A program made the translations under genes and the position numbers. A stretch of 64,000 nucleotides of DNA from contig JALGPY010000005.1 of assembly GCA_023055425.1 (NCBI GenBank), forward strand, positions 79,277,495-79,341,494. The letters run 5' to 3'. The stretch is from Linanthus parryae (lineage: Eukaryota > Streptophyta > Magnoliopsida > Ericales > Polemoniaceae). Positions 36,701-47,736 of the stretch are shown here, piece by piece (the first letter of the stretch is position 1; every line of letters starts with the position of its first letter). The notes under the pieces are model-generated. The model worked only from the letters and a program-made list of their open reading frames with translations. It was not told the DNA's origin and did no database searches.

Positions 36701-36906
36701 ATTTTTTTGTTCTTTTTTTTTGTCTCTAATTATTTAATTCACTATTATTAATTTATCCCCCTAGGTGTTTGACTTTCTTCAAACTACAACTATCTCCACC
36801 CTAAAATAACTAGTTTATCTTTACTTAAACTACAAATATCTCCCCAATTCACATTTAAACTTTACGAATTACTATTAATTTACCCGTATAAAAACGGGGT
36901 ATTACG
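33799..36906 (-). repeat. Chromovirus 3' LTR
   Basis: Matches 55949-59049 along its length. On the element's strand the first TG has become CG (36905-36906). The G-rich plus-strand frames at 36078-36751 lie antisense to a CT-rich leader and are not genes. AT-rich DNA fills about 34900-35680. Confidence 0.93.
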
Positions 36907-36919
36907 TCCTTCCCCCTTT
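36907..36919 (-). promoter_or_regulatory. Chromovirus polypurine tract
   Basis: The minus strand reads AAAGGGGGAAGGA directly before the 3' LTR, the usual site for plus-strand priming. Confidence 0.8.
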
Positions 36920-37149
36920 AAACAGAGCTTCGTCCTCGAAGCGCAAACCAACTAATCCACGATATGCTAATGAAAGATTTTATATGTATCATAACAGCCA
37001 ATTCCCATGATATGATATGTAGGAATATTCAACACACACAGCATATTAATTGCATTAATATTTAGTGTTCGATGTGGCACAGGGATTAAGGTCACGAAAA
37101 CTAAAGGGTTACATTCCTCTCCCCCTTAGAGGAGTGACGTCCTCGGAAC

Positions 37150-40083
37150 TCAGTTTACTTCTACAAAGAGGTGCGGATACTTATTTCTCATTTCATCCTC
37201 TGCTTCCCAAGTAGCCTCTTCCGTCTGATGGTTCGTCCACAAAACTTTCACTAGCTTAACGCTCTTGGTACGCGTGTCCCTTGTCTTGGTATAGAGGATC
37301 TTGACAGGATGCTCTTCATATGTCAAAGACGGGTCTAACTCAATTGGTTCGGGATCCAACACGTGTGATGGATCGGGTACATACTTCTTTAATTGTGACA
37401 CGTGAAAAACATTGTGTACTCGTCCCAAATTAGAAGGTAAGTCTAGTCGGTACGCGACTTCTCCAATTCTCTCCAGAATGTCATATGGGCCGATGAACTT
37501 TGGGCTCAGTTTCTCTTTTTGATTGAATCTTGTCACTCCCTTCGTAGGTGAAACTTTTAGAAACGCTTTTTCACCCACTTGGAACTCTAATGGTCTCCTT
37601 TTCTGATCTGCATAGGACTTTTGTCTGTCTTGTGCTGCCTTCATTCGTTGCTGGATGAGTCGTACTTGATCTGACATTTCCTCAATCATTTGTGGGCCTA
37701 ACACCACTGTCTCGCTGATGTCACTCCAACATAGAGGTGTCCGACACTTCCTCCCATACAAAGCTTCGTGGGGTGCCATGCCTATGTTGGTGTGATAGCT
37801 GTTGTTGTAAGAGAACTCTATCAGTGGTAGCTTGTGAACCCATGATCCTTGGAAGTACATGACACAAGCCCTTAGCATGTCCTCCAATGTCTGGATCGTT
37901 CTTTTTGTCTGTCCGTCCGTGGATGGGTGGAATGCCGTGCTGAAACATAATTGGGTCCCCATTGCTTCCTGAAGCGCCTTCCAGAAGTGAGAGAGAAAGT
38001 TAGGGTCTCTGTCAGAAATTATCGAGCTTGGAACTCCATGATATCTCACTATGTTTTTAACATACGCGTCTGTTCTCTCCTCCATGTTCCACGTATCCTT
38101 CATCGGAATGAACCTCGCCGTCTTTGTCAATCGGTCTACTACCACCCAAATCTGATTAAGTCCATTCTTTGATGTTGGCAGTGCAGTTACAAAATCTATG
38201 GAGATGGAATCCCACTTCCAAACTGGTACGTTCAAATGCTGAATTAGGCCTTCCATTCTCTTGTGTTCAAAATTCACCTTCTGGCATGTCAGACATCGGG
38301 CTACGAATTCTGCTACTTCCTTCTTCATGTTGGGCCACCAAAATGTCTTCTTCAAATCCTTGTAGAGTTTGTCGCCTCCAGGGTGTACTGAGTAAGGCGT
38401 GATGTGCGCTTCTTGCATCAATTTCTCCTTGGTTTCTGCACACTTTTGGGGAACGCACCATCTTCCTTTGTAGCGTATGCTCCCATCCTCGTGAATCTGA
38501 AAGTCTCGGGCTTGTCCTGCTGCAATCTTCTTCTTAATTCTCCCGAGTTTGACATCTCCGGCTTGATGACTCCTTATTTCCTCAAAGAAGTCTGGTACTG
38601 CTTTCATACTTCCAAGTAAGTTATGTACTCCCCCTTGATCCAAGACTTCGATCTCGAGCTTTATGAATTCGTGGCATAGCCATTCTGGCAAAACTATCAT
38701 TGCGTTCAAGGCATGACTCGCCTTTCGAATCAATGCGTCAGCGACTACGTTTGCCTTCCCTTCGTGGTACTGGATACGCAATTTGTAGTCCTTGATGATT
38801 TCTAGCCATCTCCTTTGTCGGTTGTTCAGTTCCTTCTGCGTGAAGATGTACTTTAAGATGCGGTGATCTGTGTAAAGGTTACAAACTGCTCCGTACAGGC
38901 GATGTCTCCATATCTTTAGCGCGAAAACAATTGCTGCCAACTCCAAGTCATGAGTAGCATAGTTCTCTTCATGGGGTTTCAGCTGCCTCGACGCATAGGC
39001 AATCACCCTTCCGTCTTGCATGAGTACACATCGTAGCCCCTTCTTCGATGCATCGCTGTATACCTCGAACTCGCCCGAATCATTCGGTAGAGCCAAAACT
39101 GGTGTTGTAGTTAGCTTTTCCTTCAGTGTCTGAAACGTTTCCTCGCAACTTTCGCTCCATTGATATTTTACTGCCTTCTTTGTTAGTGCTGTCAGTGGCC
39201 TGGCAATCTTGGAGAAGTCCTTCACAAAACGCCTGTAGTAACCGGCTAAGCCAAGGAAACTCCTCATCTCGGATACATTCTTCGGTGTTGGCCAATCTTT
39301 GACGGCTGAAATCTTTCCTGGGTCCACTGATATCCCTTCCTTTGAGATGATGTGACCCAGAAATGGAACACGATCCAACCAGAACTCGCACTTTGACAAC
39401 TTGGCGTACAATCGTTCTTGTCTCAGAGTTTGCAACACTTCTCTGAGATGTTCCTCGTGATCTTCCTCGCTTTTCGAATGCACAAGGATGTCATCAATAA
39501 AGACGACGACGAAACGATCTAGAAATGGCCTCATTACTCGGTTCATCAAATCCATAAACACTGCAGGTGCATTGGTTAAACCAAAAGGCATCACGGTGAA
39601 CTCATAGTGGCCATATCTCGTTCTGAAGGCTGTCTTCGGGATATCCTGCTCGGCTACTCGAAGCTGATGGTACCCTGATCTCAAATCAATCTTGGAGAAT
39701 ACACTAGCCCCCCTGTAATTGATCGAAGAGATCGTCAATTCAAGGTAGAGGGTACTTATTCTTTATGGTTGCGCTGTTCAACTCGCGGTAGTCAATGCAT
39801 AGCCTTAAGCTTCCATATTTCTTCTTCACAAAAGCACTGGTGCTCCCCAGGGTGACAAACTTGGTCGTATGTACCCCTTATCCAGGATTTCTTGTAGTTG
39901 CTCTTTCAGCTCCTTCAGTTCTGCTGGAGCCATCCGATACGGTGCTTTTGAGATCGGCGCGGTTCCTGGAGCTAAGTCCAGAGTAAACTCCAATTCTCTT
40001 CTTGGTGGCATTCCTGGAATCTCGTCTGGGAATACGTTAGGAAACTCCTTTACAACTCGTATCTCTTGTAGAACATTCTCCTT
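37150..40083 (-). pseudogene. Chromovirus pol: RT, RNase H, integrase, chromodomain; broken
   Basis: The main frame (37150-39738) starts inside RT. It shows [13 protein letters not shown], the FIDD catalytic motif, RNase H ([18 protein letters not shown]), an integrase zinc-binding HPGG...CLTCQ segment, the catalytic SIDFV and SDRDP motifs, and a C-terminal chromodomain-like block ([13 protein letters not shown] ... [10 protein letters not shown]). The RT N-terminus at 39740-40083 is disrupted by a T loss near 39830, an in-frame TGA near 39765 (LP*IDDLF) and one extra G in a G run near 39715. An in-frame TAG at 40084-40086 separates gag/protease from RT. The third catalytic residue of integrase, normally Glu in a TDGQTERT-type motif, is Lys (codon 37903-37905). 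Confidence 0.95.
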
Positions 40084-41796
40084 CTAAGAAACGTCTTGGA
40101 TGTAGCATAAGTAGGCAGAGTTCCCTTTCTTCAATTTGTTGACTATGGTCAGGGCTGACACTAGTCTAATACATGGCTCCTTCGTGATTCCACGGTAAGA
40201 TATTCTTTTTCCGTTGGGTCCTCTTAACCGAACCTTCTGATCATGACAACCAATGACGGCTCGATATTTACCAAGCCAATCCATCCCTAGGATGACATCT
40301 ATGCCTCGAAGATCAAACTTAATCAAGTCTGCGGGCAAGGTGTATGCTAGGATTTTTACTCCTACCCCTTCAAATACGGTGTCACATACTGTTATTTGGC
40401 CAGTGGGGGTTGCTACTGGGATAGATTTCTTAGCATGATTATTCAAACTCAATTTCTCAGCGAATGATGATGATATGAATGAGTATGATGCACCATAATC
40501 AAATAATATAAAAGCTGGTTGCTCATGGATAAGGAAGGTACCCGTGACAACTCCATAAGCAGCATCAACCTCTGCCTTGGTCATGACAACAATCCTTCCC
40601 ACATTTGCATTCTGTGCTCCAGCTCCTCCTGCACCAGCCACATTTTTGTTGTTGCCGCCTTGACCAGCATTGTTGTTACGGTTCTGAGCTCCATGTTGTC
40701 CTGCATTCATCTGGTTGTAGTTTGGTTTCCTTCCATAGCCATCTCCATGGTTGTTGCGGTTTCTAGGGTTCCTGTTCCCATACCCGATCTGCAGGATCCC
40801 GGGTTGCTGGTTCCCATACTGCTGGTGGTTTCCCAGATAGTTGTTATGGGGTTGCCTCTGGTAGTTTCCTCCTTCGGTCCTCTGCTGGTTCCTGGCTCGT
40901 GGAGCTAGACATTCATAGGCTCGATGCCCTCTCGTACCACAGTTGTGGAATACAACTAGATTCCCCATACAGTCAACTCCAGGGTGGTTTTGCTGGCATC
41001 TCTTGCAGTGGTAGCGGCGAACTGGCTGAGCTATCTGATTCTGCTGGTTTCCCCTGTTCTGATTGCTTCCTCCACTGTTGGGCTTGAACCTCTTGTCTCT
41101 TGCTGAATTGCTGCTGCTTCCTGCCTCATCCGCCTTGCGTTTCCCGCGAACCTCATCCTGAATCTCTTGGATTTGCCACATGTCAGCTGCCCGGTCATAG
41201 GCTTCGTGCAAGGTGTCGTAAGTCCTGTTGCACATAATTTTCTGCAGTTGGAGGTGCAGGCCTCCAATGAACTTTGCTACCTTGCTTTCTTCATCAGGTA
41301 CCGTGTTTCCCGCGAATCTGGACAACTCCACGAATTTCTCGAAATAGTCCGTCACTGAGTCGTTTCCCTGCTTCAGGTTTTGGAACTCGTTGTACATCCT
41401 AGTCCTGACATGGCTTGGATAGAACCTTGATCTCATAGCAGCCTTGAAAGCTTCCCAACCAAAGTTGGGTCGAGCCAGTAGGACCTCATGGTTGATTGTC
41501 CACCAATGTCCCGCCTTCCCAGTCAAGTGAAGGGCTGCACAGATAACCTTTTGATCTTCAGGGCATTGGACAGCGCTTAGTATCTTCTCGAAATTCGTGA
41601 TCCAATCCTCTAACTCAGTGGGGTCTTCCTTTCCTGCAAACTCGTGAGGATTATGATCCGCTATCTTCTTGGAATAGCTCCGCTCTTCGCGCTCCTCATT
41701 TCTAGCAATGATTCTGGCCATTTGGGTGACCAGTTGAGCCATCTCCTGCGGGTTGTCTCCTTCAGCTGCCATTTGTCTTTGGTTGGCTCTCCTGGT
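40084..41796 (-). pseudogene. Chromovirus gag-protease, 5' end displaced by nested insertion
   Basis: Encodes Gag with a capsid fold (EDWITNFEKIL, WEAFKAAMRSRFYP, DSVTDYFEKFVELSRFA), a Gly/Asn/Gln-rich linker and two zinc-knuckle sites. The first, CKRCQQNHPGVDC, looks related but short. In the second, NCGTRGHRAYEC, the leading Cys is Phe. The aspartic protease follows (FILFDYGASYSFIS, where DYGAS replaces the usual DSGAS/DTGAS, and VILGMDWLGKYRA). The true start is the ATG at 55420-55422, nine codons before the nested element. The frame resumes exactly when the insert and one GTAGT copy are discounted. It ends at TAG 40084-40086. Confidence 0.92.
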
Positions 41797-41801
41797 GTAG
41801 T
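41797..41801. repeat. Target site duplication GTAGT of the nested Tat element (left)
   Basis: Perfect 5-bp match with 55396-55400. Confidence 0.95.
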
Positions 41802-42750
41802 TGTACACACAAATTTATGCTAATGGAAATAAAAGCGAGAAATTCGGTGAAACAAATATTCTTATTGATGTAATAATGAGTGGATTACAATCTCTGATAG
41901 TAAATTTCTAAACAGAAATTAAATCCCCTGATTCTTCTCCTGAAACGTCGAAGGAGGGCTTCGCAGCTTGATCTCGAATCGAACGGATGAGCGGCCTTCT
42001 ATTTTGACGAAGAACGCGATGAAGGTCTCGAAGAACACAAACGCCGAACGAGGGCTTTAGAGGCTTGATCTCGGATCGAACGGATGAATATCTTTGATGT
42101 TGATGAAGAACCGGATGAATGCCTTGAAGAACACGAAGAACGGCTTGAAGATCTTCGAGTTTCTTGAAGAACACGGATGGAGATCTTCAACGGCTTGAAG
42201 GACTCGATGACGATCTTTGAAGAACTTGATGAAGAACTTCGAAGAGCTTGATGATGATGATCTTGATGATGGATGAACTCGTCGGGGCTTGAAAAGCTTG
42301 ATCTTCAGAGCTCTCTCCTTCTTGCAAGATGTAATTGTGTGTTTTTTTATGCCTAGGGATGGCCCCTTTATATAGGCATGGGCTGGCTTGCTGGCCAAGG
42401 TAGAAAATAAATAATATTTATTATTTATTTAATTTCTGCATCAATTTGACAAGTGGCGCAATGTGATTGGCCGAACTCGCTAGTCTTAACAGCTGCATCA
42501 TTTTGACAAGTGGCGTCATGCGATTGGCCTTACTTGCTGACTTGTAGCCGTGTCATGTAATGACGTGGCGTCGCCATAAGCAGTCCTTGGCTGTAAATAA
42601 GTTTAGTCTCATTTACAATCTAGTCCTCTTATTATTTATTGCTTTAAGGACAGCAACTTTGACGATGAGTGCAATTTGATCCCACCATTTAAATAGGTCA
42701 TAATAGACACGTGGCGCTGCTTGATTGGCCACAAATTTAGTGTGTCTACA
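41802..42750 (-). repeat. Tat element 3' LTR
   Basis: 949 bp. On the element strand it runs TGTAGACACAC ... GTGTACA. A TATATAAAG box lies at 42367-42375. The transcribed part is rich in GAAGA/CTTGAAGAAC repeats. The Ser/Arg-rich frames here are low-complexity artefacts of those repeats. Confidence 0.97.
42448..42732. promoter_or_regulatory. Repeated CCAAT plus G-box-like module in Tat LTR U3
   Basis: Three copies of GACA(A/C)GTGGCG followed six bases later by GATTGGCC start at about 42448, 42505 and 42708. A related GACGTGGCG lies at about 42560. On the element strand each pairs a CCAATC box with a CACTTG/CACGTG-type box. The first two copies form a 57-bp tandem duplication. The same array is in the other LTR at about 55091-55377. 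Confidence 0.8.
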
Positions 42751-42763
42751 AATGCCCCCTCGA
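42751..42763 (-). promoter_or_regulatory. Tat element polypurine tract
   Basis: The minus strand reads CTCGAGGGGGCATT immediately before the 3' LTR. Confidence 0.8.
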
Positions 42764-43302
42764 GACTTGTTTGTCGGCGCTCGAATTTAATTGGCGGACG
42801 AGTCTCGATAAATGTTTTTTTTTCCTACTACTTAATGAATAATGAGCATCCATCCTCTCTTCCTTCTTCGTTTGATTCCATATTCACCAGAAAGTTACCA
42901 TGTTTGGGTAGCTAAGGGATTCCCTCTTCAAATACGAAGCTGTGTAACTAGCACAATCTATTTTTTTTTTTTTTTTTTTTTTAACCACCTCAGGGCTAGT
43001 GACATTGCTACTAGCTTGAGCTCTCAAATTAAAAGGATTTTCTTTTATAATCTTTATTTAACAAAACCCATGTGCTCCTGTACCCTTTGGACATTAAGCT
43101 ATTTGAGATACTACGTCCAGTAGTATGAAATATGGACTAAGTAGTGTTTATGGAATGGTCCCATAAACATATGGTAAAACATATTCCCTTACCCAACTTA
43201 GTAAAGGTTGTGACCATTGTTTTAGGAATATTTCCAAAAACTTATCTCAAGAGATCTTATGACTGATTTCAAAAGAAGTTTCTAGAACCCTCCTTGCCGC
43301 CT

Positions 43303-43440
43303 CATGCATGTATAAAAGAAAAACACACCCTTTGGCAGTGCTCAAAGTTCTAAGGATTTATTATGAACGTTCTTTTCTCTTGCTCTCAGCTTATAGCTTC
43401 TTCTCTCTTCTAATTCTTTTTTGTTTCTCCTTGCAGGAAC
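43303..43440 (+). promoter_or_regulatory. Promoter-like block antisense to the Tat element
   Basis: On the plus strand an RY-type CATGCATG (43303-43310) directly abuts TATAAAAG (43311-43318). A CT-rich leader-like stretch follows and ends TCTCCTTGCAG at about 43437, which looks like a 3' splice site. Tat/Grande-type elements are known to carry antisense genes in this region. The only downstream frame (43524-43808, TTG start) is weak, so any product is unclear. Confidence 0.35.
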
Positions 43441-44113
43441 CGCCAGCTTCTTTGTCTTGAACGTTTGGAACTGCTAGGGACTCCCAACGGTATTACGTCC
43501 ACTCAACTAGGTCATTCTGCCAATTGCTTCAGCGTGATTATCAGTTCCAGCTATGGAACGAGCTATACCAACTGAGCTTTATCGGTTCTTGCTGGCTTGA
43601 CCAGAGAAGACGAGAAAGTCCTGACTTGCTAGTCGCAGCCTATTTCCTTCTTATTTTCTGGTGTTATTTCAGCCAGTGTTTTTTTCTTGAGCTTCTTTAT
43701 TTGCGGCGAAGCCTGCTGGAGATCCTGAATGATCTGGCTGACATGACTTACACGCTGTTGTTGACTCATGTCTGCTATATTTGTGGCCGTTTCTACCTTT
43801 TCTTTTAGCTGCTGATGCTGCTCCCGTGGTTACGGTATTCGAGGCTCTGATTGCGATTACAATTGCCTAAACCCCCGATGGTTTGATCACTTTTCTAATT
43901 TATGTGCTTGCACGTCGAACAACTAGAGCCATTATTTTCATATTCGCTGATTGAGTTGTCATCTTCTCTGAGGAGAAGCACGAATTGTCTTTTCCCTCAT
44001 TCCATGGTGGCGTGGTCCTTTTGGCGGCTTCCTAGCTGCTGCATTCTGTGCTTGCGGCTGCTTTTGTTTCTTTAGCCATGTCATAGCCACCTCTCTCATA
44101 ACTTATGGACGTC

Positions 44114-44927
44114 GCTGGCGTCGTCCTCGTGTCGTGGCGGACCGAGTCAGTGCTGCGCCAGCCGCCATGGAGGCCAACACTTATCCGAATTCTTTGCTGG
44201 CGCCGTCCTCGTGTCGTGGCGGACCGAGTCAGTACTGCGCCAGCCGCCTTGGAGGCAACACCTATCCGGATTCGTCGCTGGCGCCGTCCTCGTGTCGTGG
44301 CGGACCGAGTCAGTACTGCGCCAGCCGCCATGGAGGCCAAAACTTATCCGAATTCGTCGCTGGCGCCGTCCTCGTGTCGTGGCGGACCGAGTCAGTACTG
44401 CGCCAGCCGCCATGGAGGCCAAAACTTGTTCGGATTCGTTGCTGGCGCCGTCCTCGTGTCGTGGCGGACCGAGTCAGTACTGCGCCAGCCGCCAGGGAGG
44501 CCAAAACTTATCCGGATTCGTCGCCGGCGCCGTCCTCGTGTCGTGGCGGACCGAGTCAGTACTGCGCCAGCCGCCTTGGATGCTCTCAAAACTTATCCGG
44601 ATTCGTTGCTGGCGCCGTCCTCGTGTCGTGGCGGACCGAGTCAGTACTGCGCCAGCCGCCTTGGAGGCAACACCTATCCGGATTCGTCGCTGGCGCCGTC
44701 CTCGTGTCGTGGCGGACCGAGTCAGTACTGCGCCAGCCGCCTTGGAGGCTCTCAACACCTATCCGGATTCGTCGCTGGCGCCGTCCTCGTGTCGTGGCGG
44801 ACCGAGTCAGTACTGCGCCAGCTGCCTTGGAGACTCTCAACACTAATCCGGATTCGTCGCTGGCGCCGTCCTCGTGTCGTGGCGGACCGAGTCAGTACTG
44901 CGCCAGCCGCCTTGGAGGCTCTCAACA
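44114..44927. repeat. 82-bp GC-rich minisatellite, ten copies
   Basis: The repeat start GCTGGCG occurs at 44114, 44196, 44277, 44359, 44441, 44523, 44608, 44689, 44774 and 44859, giving periods of 81-82 or 85 bases; the last copy is partial. The core from GTCCTCGTG to CGCCAGCCGCC is nearly invariant. The 85-base form has extra bases (GCTCTCAA) before the ACACCTATCCGG segment. Because the unit lacks stop codons in several frames, long overlapping ORFs appear on both strands; they are not genes. Confidence 0.97.
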
Positions 44928-45539
44928 CATAATCTCCATCATCCGCAAAATACTTATTTTTTGCTTTTACTCGATTCAATTTACCTGATGAGTAACATCC
45001 TCCCAGATAACTAACACAGGAGAGACTTCAAATGTTGAAACGAATTGCATCCGTAAACTTGGTACTTGTCACATAATCTTTACCCCAATCATTCAAGCTC
45101 ACATCAGATAAGCAAACTTACAATCCTGCAGCTAAGTGTAGCATGATTGGTGGATGACAAGCCTTTAATATACATGTGAATGGATGGCATATATTCCACG
45201 TGTACAGAGAAGCTAGACAATGGAATTCGATCAACAACTCCTCTGTTATGCATCATCTCAGGAACTTTAACAATCTCATTATAATATGCTCCACCAAATA
45301 TGAAAGATGAATATATACGTGAAAAGCACGTATTTTATTCGACTTGACCTGTCAATTCTTCTGCATCATCAACTAAGCTTTCTTTACGAAGTCCATGATA
45401 CTGAACGTTTGAAAGTCAATTTTTTAGTGTTTTGACAAAGAGGTAGGAGAAAAGTTCCTGTGCATCACAAATCTTCCACCTTTGCATAAGCCATCCAGAA
45501 CCACAATATCACCGTATCAGGCTTGAATCCTTCAACGGT

Positions 45540-47400
45540 GGATCTCATGACGACATGAGTAACATCCTAGAGAATACCCCAGGCAATTTTTTTAGCAAAT
45601 ATCTTGATGAGTATCATGGATAATACCATTAATATCCTGGATGTTATCCTGAAAAGTATCCTGAGATATTATATTTTTTCCTTCCTTTTTCTTTTTGTTG
45701 GAACTCATTTTTGTTGAAAACCATGATGACATTACAGAGCTTCTACACTATTCAAAGTCCCATGTGCTTGAGCATTTGGTAAGAAACCAGTGTCCTCTTT
45801 TCGTAACGTAGAATTGTTGATGGATTTCATGTACTACACCTCACTGAATTCTGTCTTGCACAATGACCAAGGTCATGGGATACCACTTATAGTGAACTGA
45901 ATTGCATCTATGGTGCTTCAGAACTGTACACAACAGGGTGATTTTTATTTTTTTTTTTATTTTTTTTTTATTTGTTTTTGAAACGACAACAGGACGAATT
46001 TTATGTTCACGTTTCACCTTTGTCAGAAAAGGTGCCTATTCTGAATGTCGTTCTGAAACTCGAATGATACTACGAAAAGGATATCAGAAACAACATCCTG
46101 GATTTGGTTAACAACCTGAGAGAACATCCGGAATTCCCGCGCAGTATCACGAATGACATAGAAATTGTAGGATGATATTCCAAAAGTCATTCGTAACTCC
46201 TGTTTGATAACCATCGCTGACGTCTGGAGTTGCATCCTGCGAATTACCCCGGACGATCCTTTGGATAATATCCCAGGTAATGTAACTTGGATAATACCCC
46301 AAAAATAGCATCTTGAACTCGCAGGCGAAGTTAATAACCTTGACACCCTCACGGATACTGTCCTTTATTTACTGGATAAAAACCATGATATTAATCTTCT
46401 GTATGTTTTTTCTTTTACTTATTTTTTCTTTTTTTTTTTTGATTGTCGCAAAATACTCCTTTCACCTTTCCGGTCATGGCCCAATCCTTTTTTACGTAAT
46501 GCCAGCCGGACTTTTAAAATGACCTCCTCTTTTTTTCTTTTTACGGAGTGTTTATCGGTAAAACGCAACACGCCATGCCTTAGAAGGAAGGGTACATGGA
46601 GTCAATTCATGTCGAAAGAATATTCTGGATTCTCAGGTAATACCCAAGATAACGTCCTACGTAATATCGTCTATGCGATACCCAAGATATTATCCTAGAT
46701 AATATTGTGGAATTCCCATGTAGCATCATGGCCAATACCCTAAATAGCCCCATGAAAATCGTATGGGATATCTTGAATAATCTTTCTAAAATTCCCAGAT
46801 AATACTTAGGTAATTTCTTGGGCGACATCTTTGACAATACTCCGGATAATATCCTTGTTGACGTCTTTAAGGTGACGTGTTGAAACTACTATCGAACCCG
46901 GGTAACGTCTTGAAACGAAATCCTGGATAATATCCTTGTAAGTATCCTGGATAACATCCTGGAGGATATTATCCTGAGTAATACCCTGAAATTCCTTAGG
47001 CAGAATCTTGAAAAACATCATGAATAACATCCTGGGAAGTATCTTGGAATTCTTTGATTATAATTCTGCACACCCACTGAAGCACCTCGATTAACCCCTT
47101 GAAAATATTTAGAATGTTCATCTGAAACTTTTAGAAATATCCTTAATGATGTAGGATTTTCTAGGCGTCATTTTGAGAAGTCATCCGAAGCTCACGGGTA
47201 AATCTACGTGTATGATATACTGGGTGATATCCCAGATAATACTCTAGGTGGTATTCAAGAAAACATCCTAAAGTATATAGATAACACCCATGTAATCGTG
47301 TGAGTGGCATAACTTACACATAACTCTGAATTTCCGGATGTTTTCTTGGATAATATCCTGAATTTCTAGGTAATATCCTAGATAACACTTACTCCGGGGT
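45540..47400. repeat. Field of degenerate GGATAATATCC-like short repeats
   Basis: Variants of ATCCTGGATAATATCC and its partial complement recur dozens of times, for example around 45640-45675, 46080-46300, 46610-46860, 46915-47040 and 47215-47390. Spacing is irregular, about 15-40 bases. It looks like an old, eroded tandem array. Poly-T tracts interrupt it near 45950 and 46430. Confidence 0.7.
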
Positions 47401-47543
47401 ATGGGGTTGTATTTGATGGTTACGACTGCACTCGAGGGGGTACCCCAAGCTGCCTACGTACCCTTTTGAGGATCAAGTCGAACGTAGTTCAATTGGTGTG
47501 CGTTCACAGTTTATACTCTTGTGTGCAAGGAGTAGGGAAGCGA

Positions 47544-47727
47544 TTTATGCTCATGCCTTAGGAGCTGTAAAGCAGTTTATGCTCGTACTAAAGGAGCGGT
47601 GGTGCGGTTTATGCTCGTGCCAGAGCTGTGAAGCAGTTTATGCTCGTACTAAAGGAGCAGTAAAGCAGTTTATGCTCGTACTAAAGGAGCAGTAAAGCAG
47701 TTTATGCTCGTACTAAAGGAGCAGTGA
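47544..47727. repeat. 32-bp tandem repeat next to the Tat pol stop
   Basis: TTTATGCTC recurs at 47544, 47576, 47608, 47637, 47669 and 47701, spacing 32, 32, 29, 32 and 32. The last units are identical (GTACTAAAGGAGCAGTAAAGC). It ends nine bases from the pol stop codon. Confidence 0.95.
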
Positions 47728-47736
47728 TGCGGGTCT

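Larger units (their letters stand above)
42764..47736 (-). other. Tat element region between pol and 3' LTR, 5 kb non-coding
   Basis: No convincing protein is encoded. From right to left on the element strand it holds a 32-bp repeat array (47544-47727), a broad field of degenerate GGATAATATCC-like repeats (about 45540-47400), an 82-bp minisatellite (44114-44927), a promoter-like antisense block near 43303-43440 and a T run (42961-42982). Tandem repeats in this position are known for Tat-lineage elements and have been proposed as seeds of satellite DNA. Confidence 0.85.

Noticed and set aside
36078..36751. Gly/Val/Arg-rich plus-strand frames, repeated at 58231-58895
   Set aside because: They lie in both chromovirus LTRs, antisense to a CT-rich leader. 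Lengths differ between copies and no domain is seen.
41908..42398. Ser/Arg-rich frames that look like an RS protein, repeated at 54551-55043
   Set aside because: They arise from GAAGA/CTTGAAGAAC repeats in the transcribed part of the Tat LTR.
44105..44988. Long overlapping ORFs (up to 284 codons) on both strands
   Set aside because: They follow the 82-bp minisatellite, whose units lack stops in several frames. The repeated peptide shifts frame with each unit and no domain is present.
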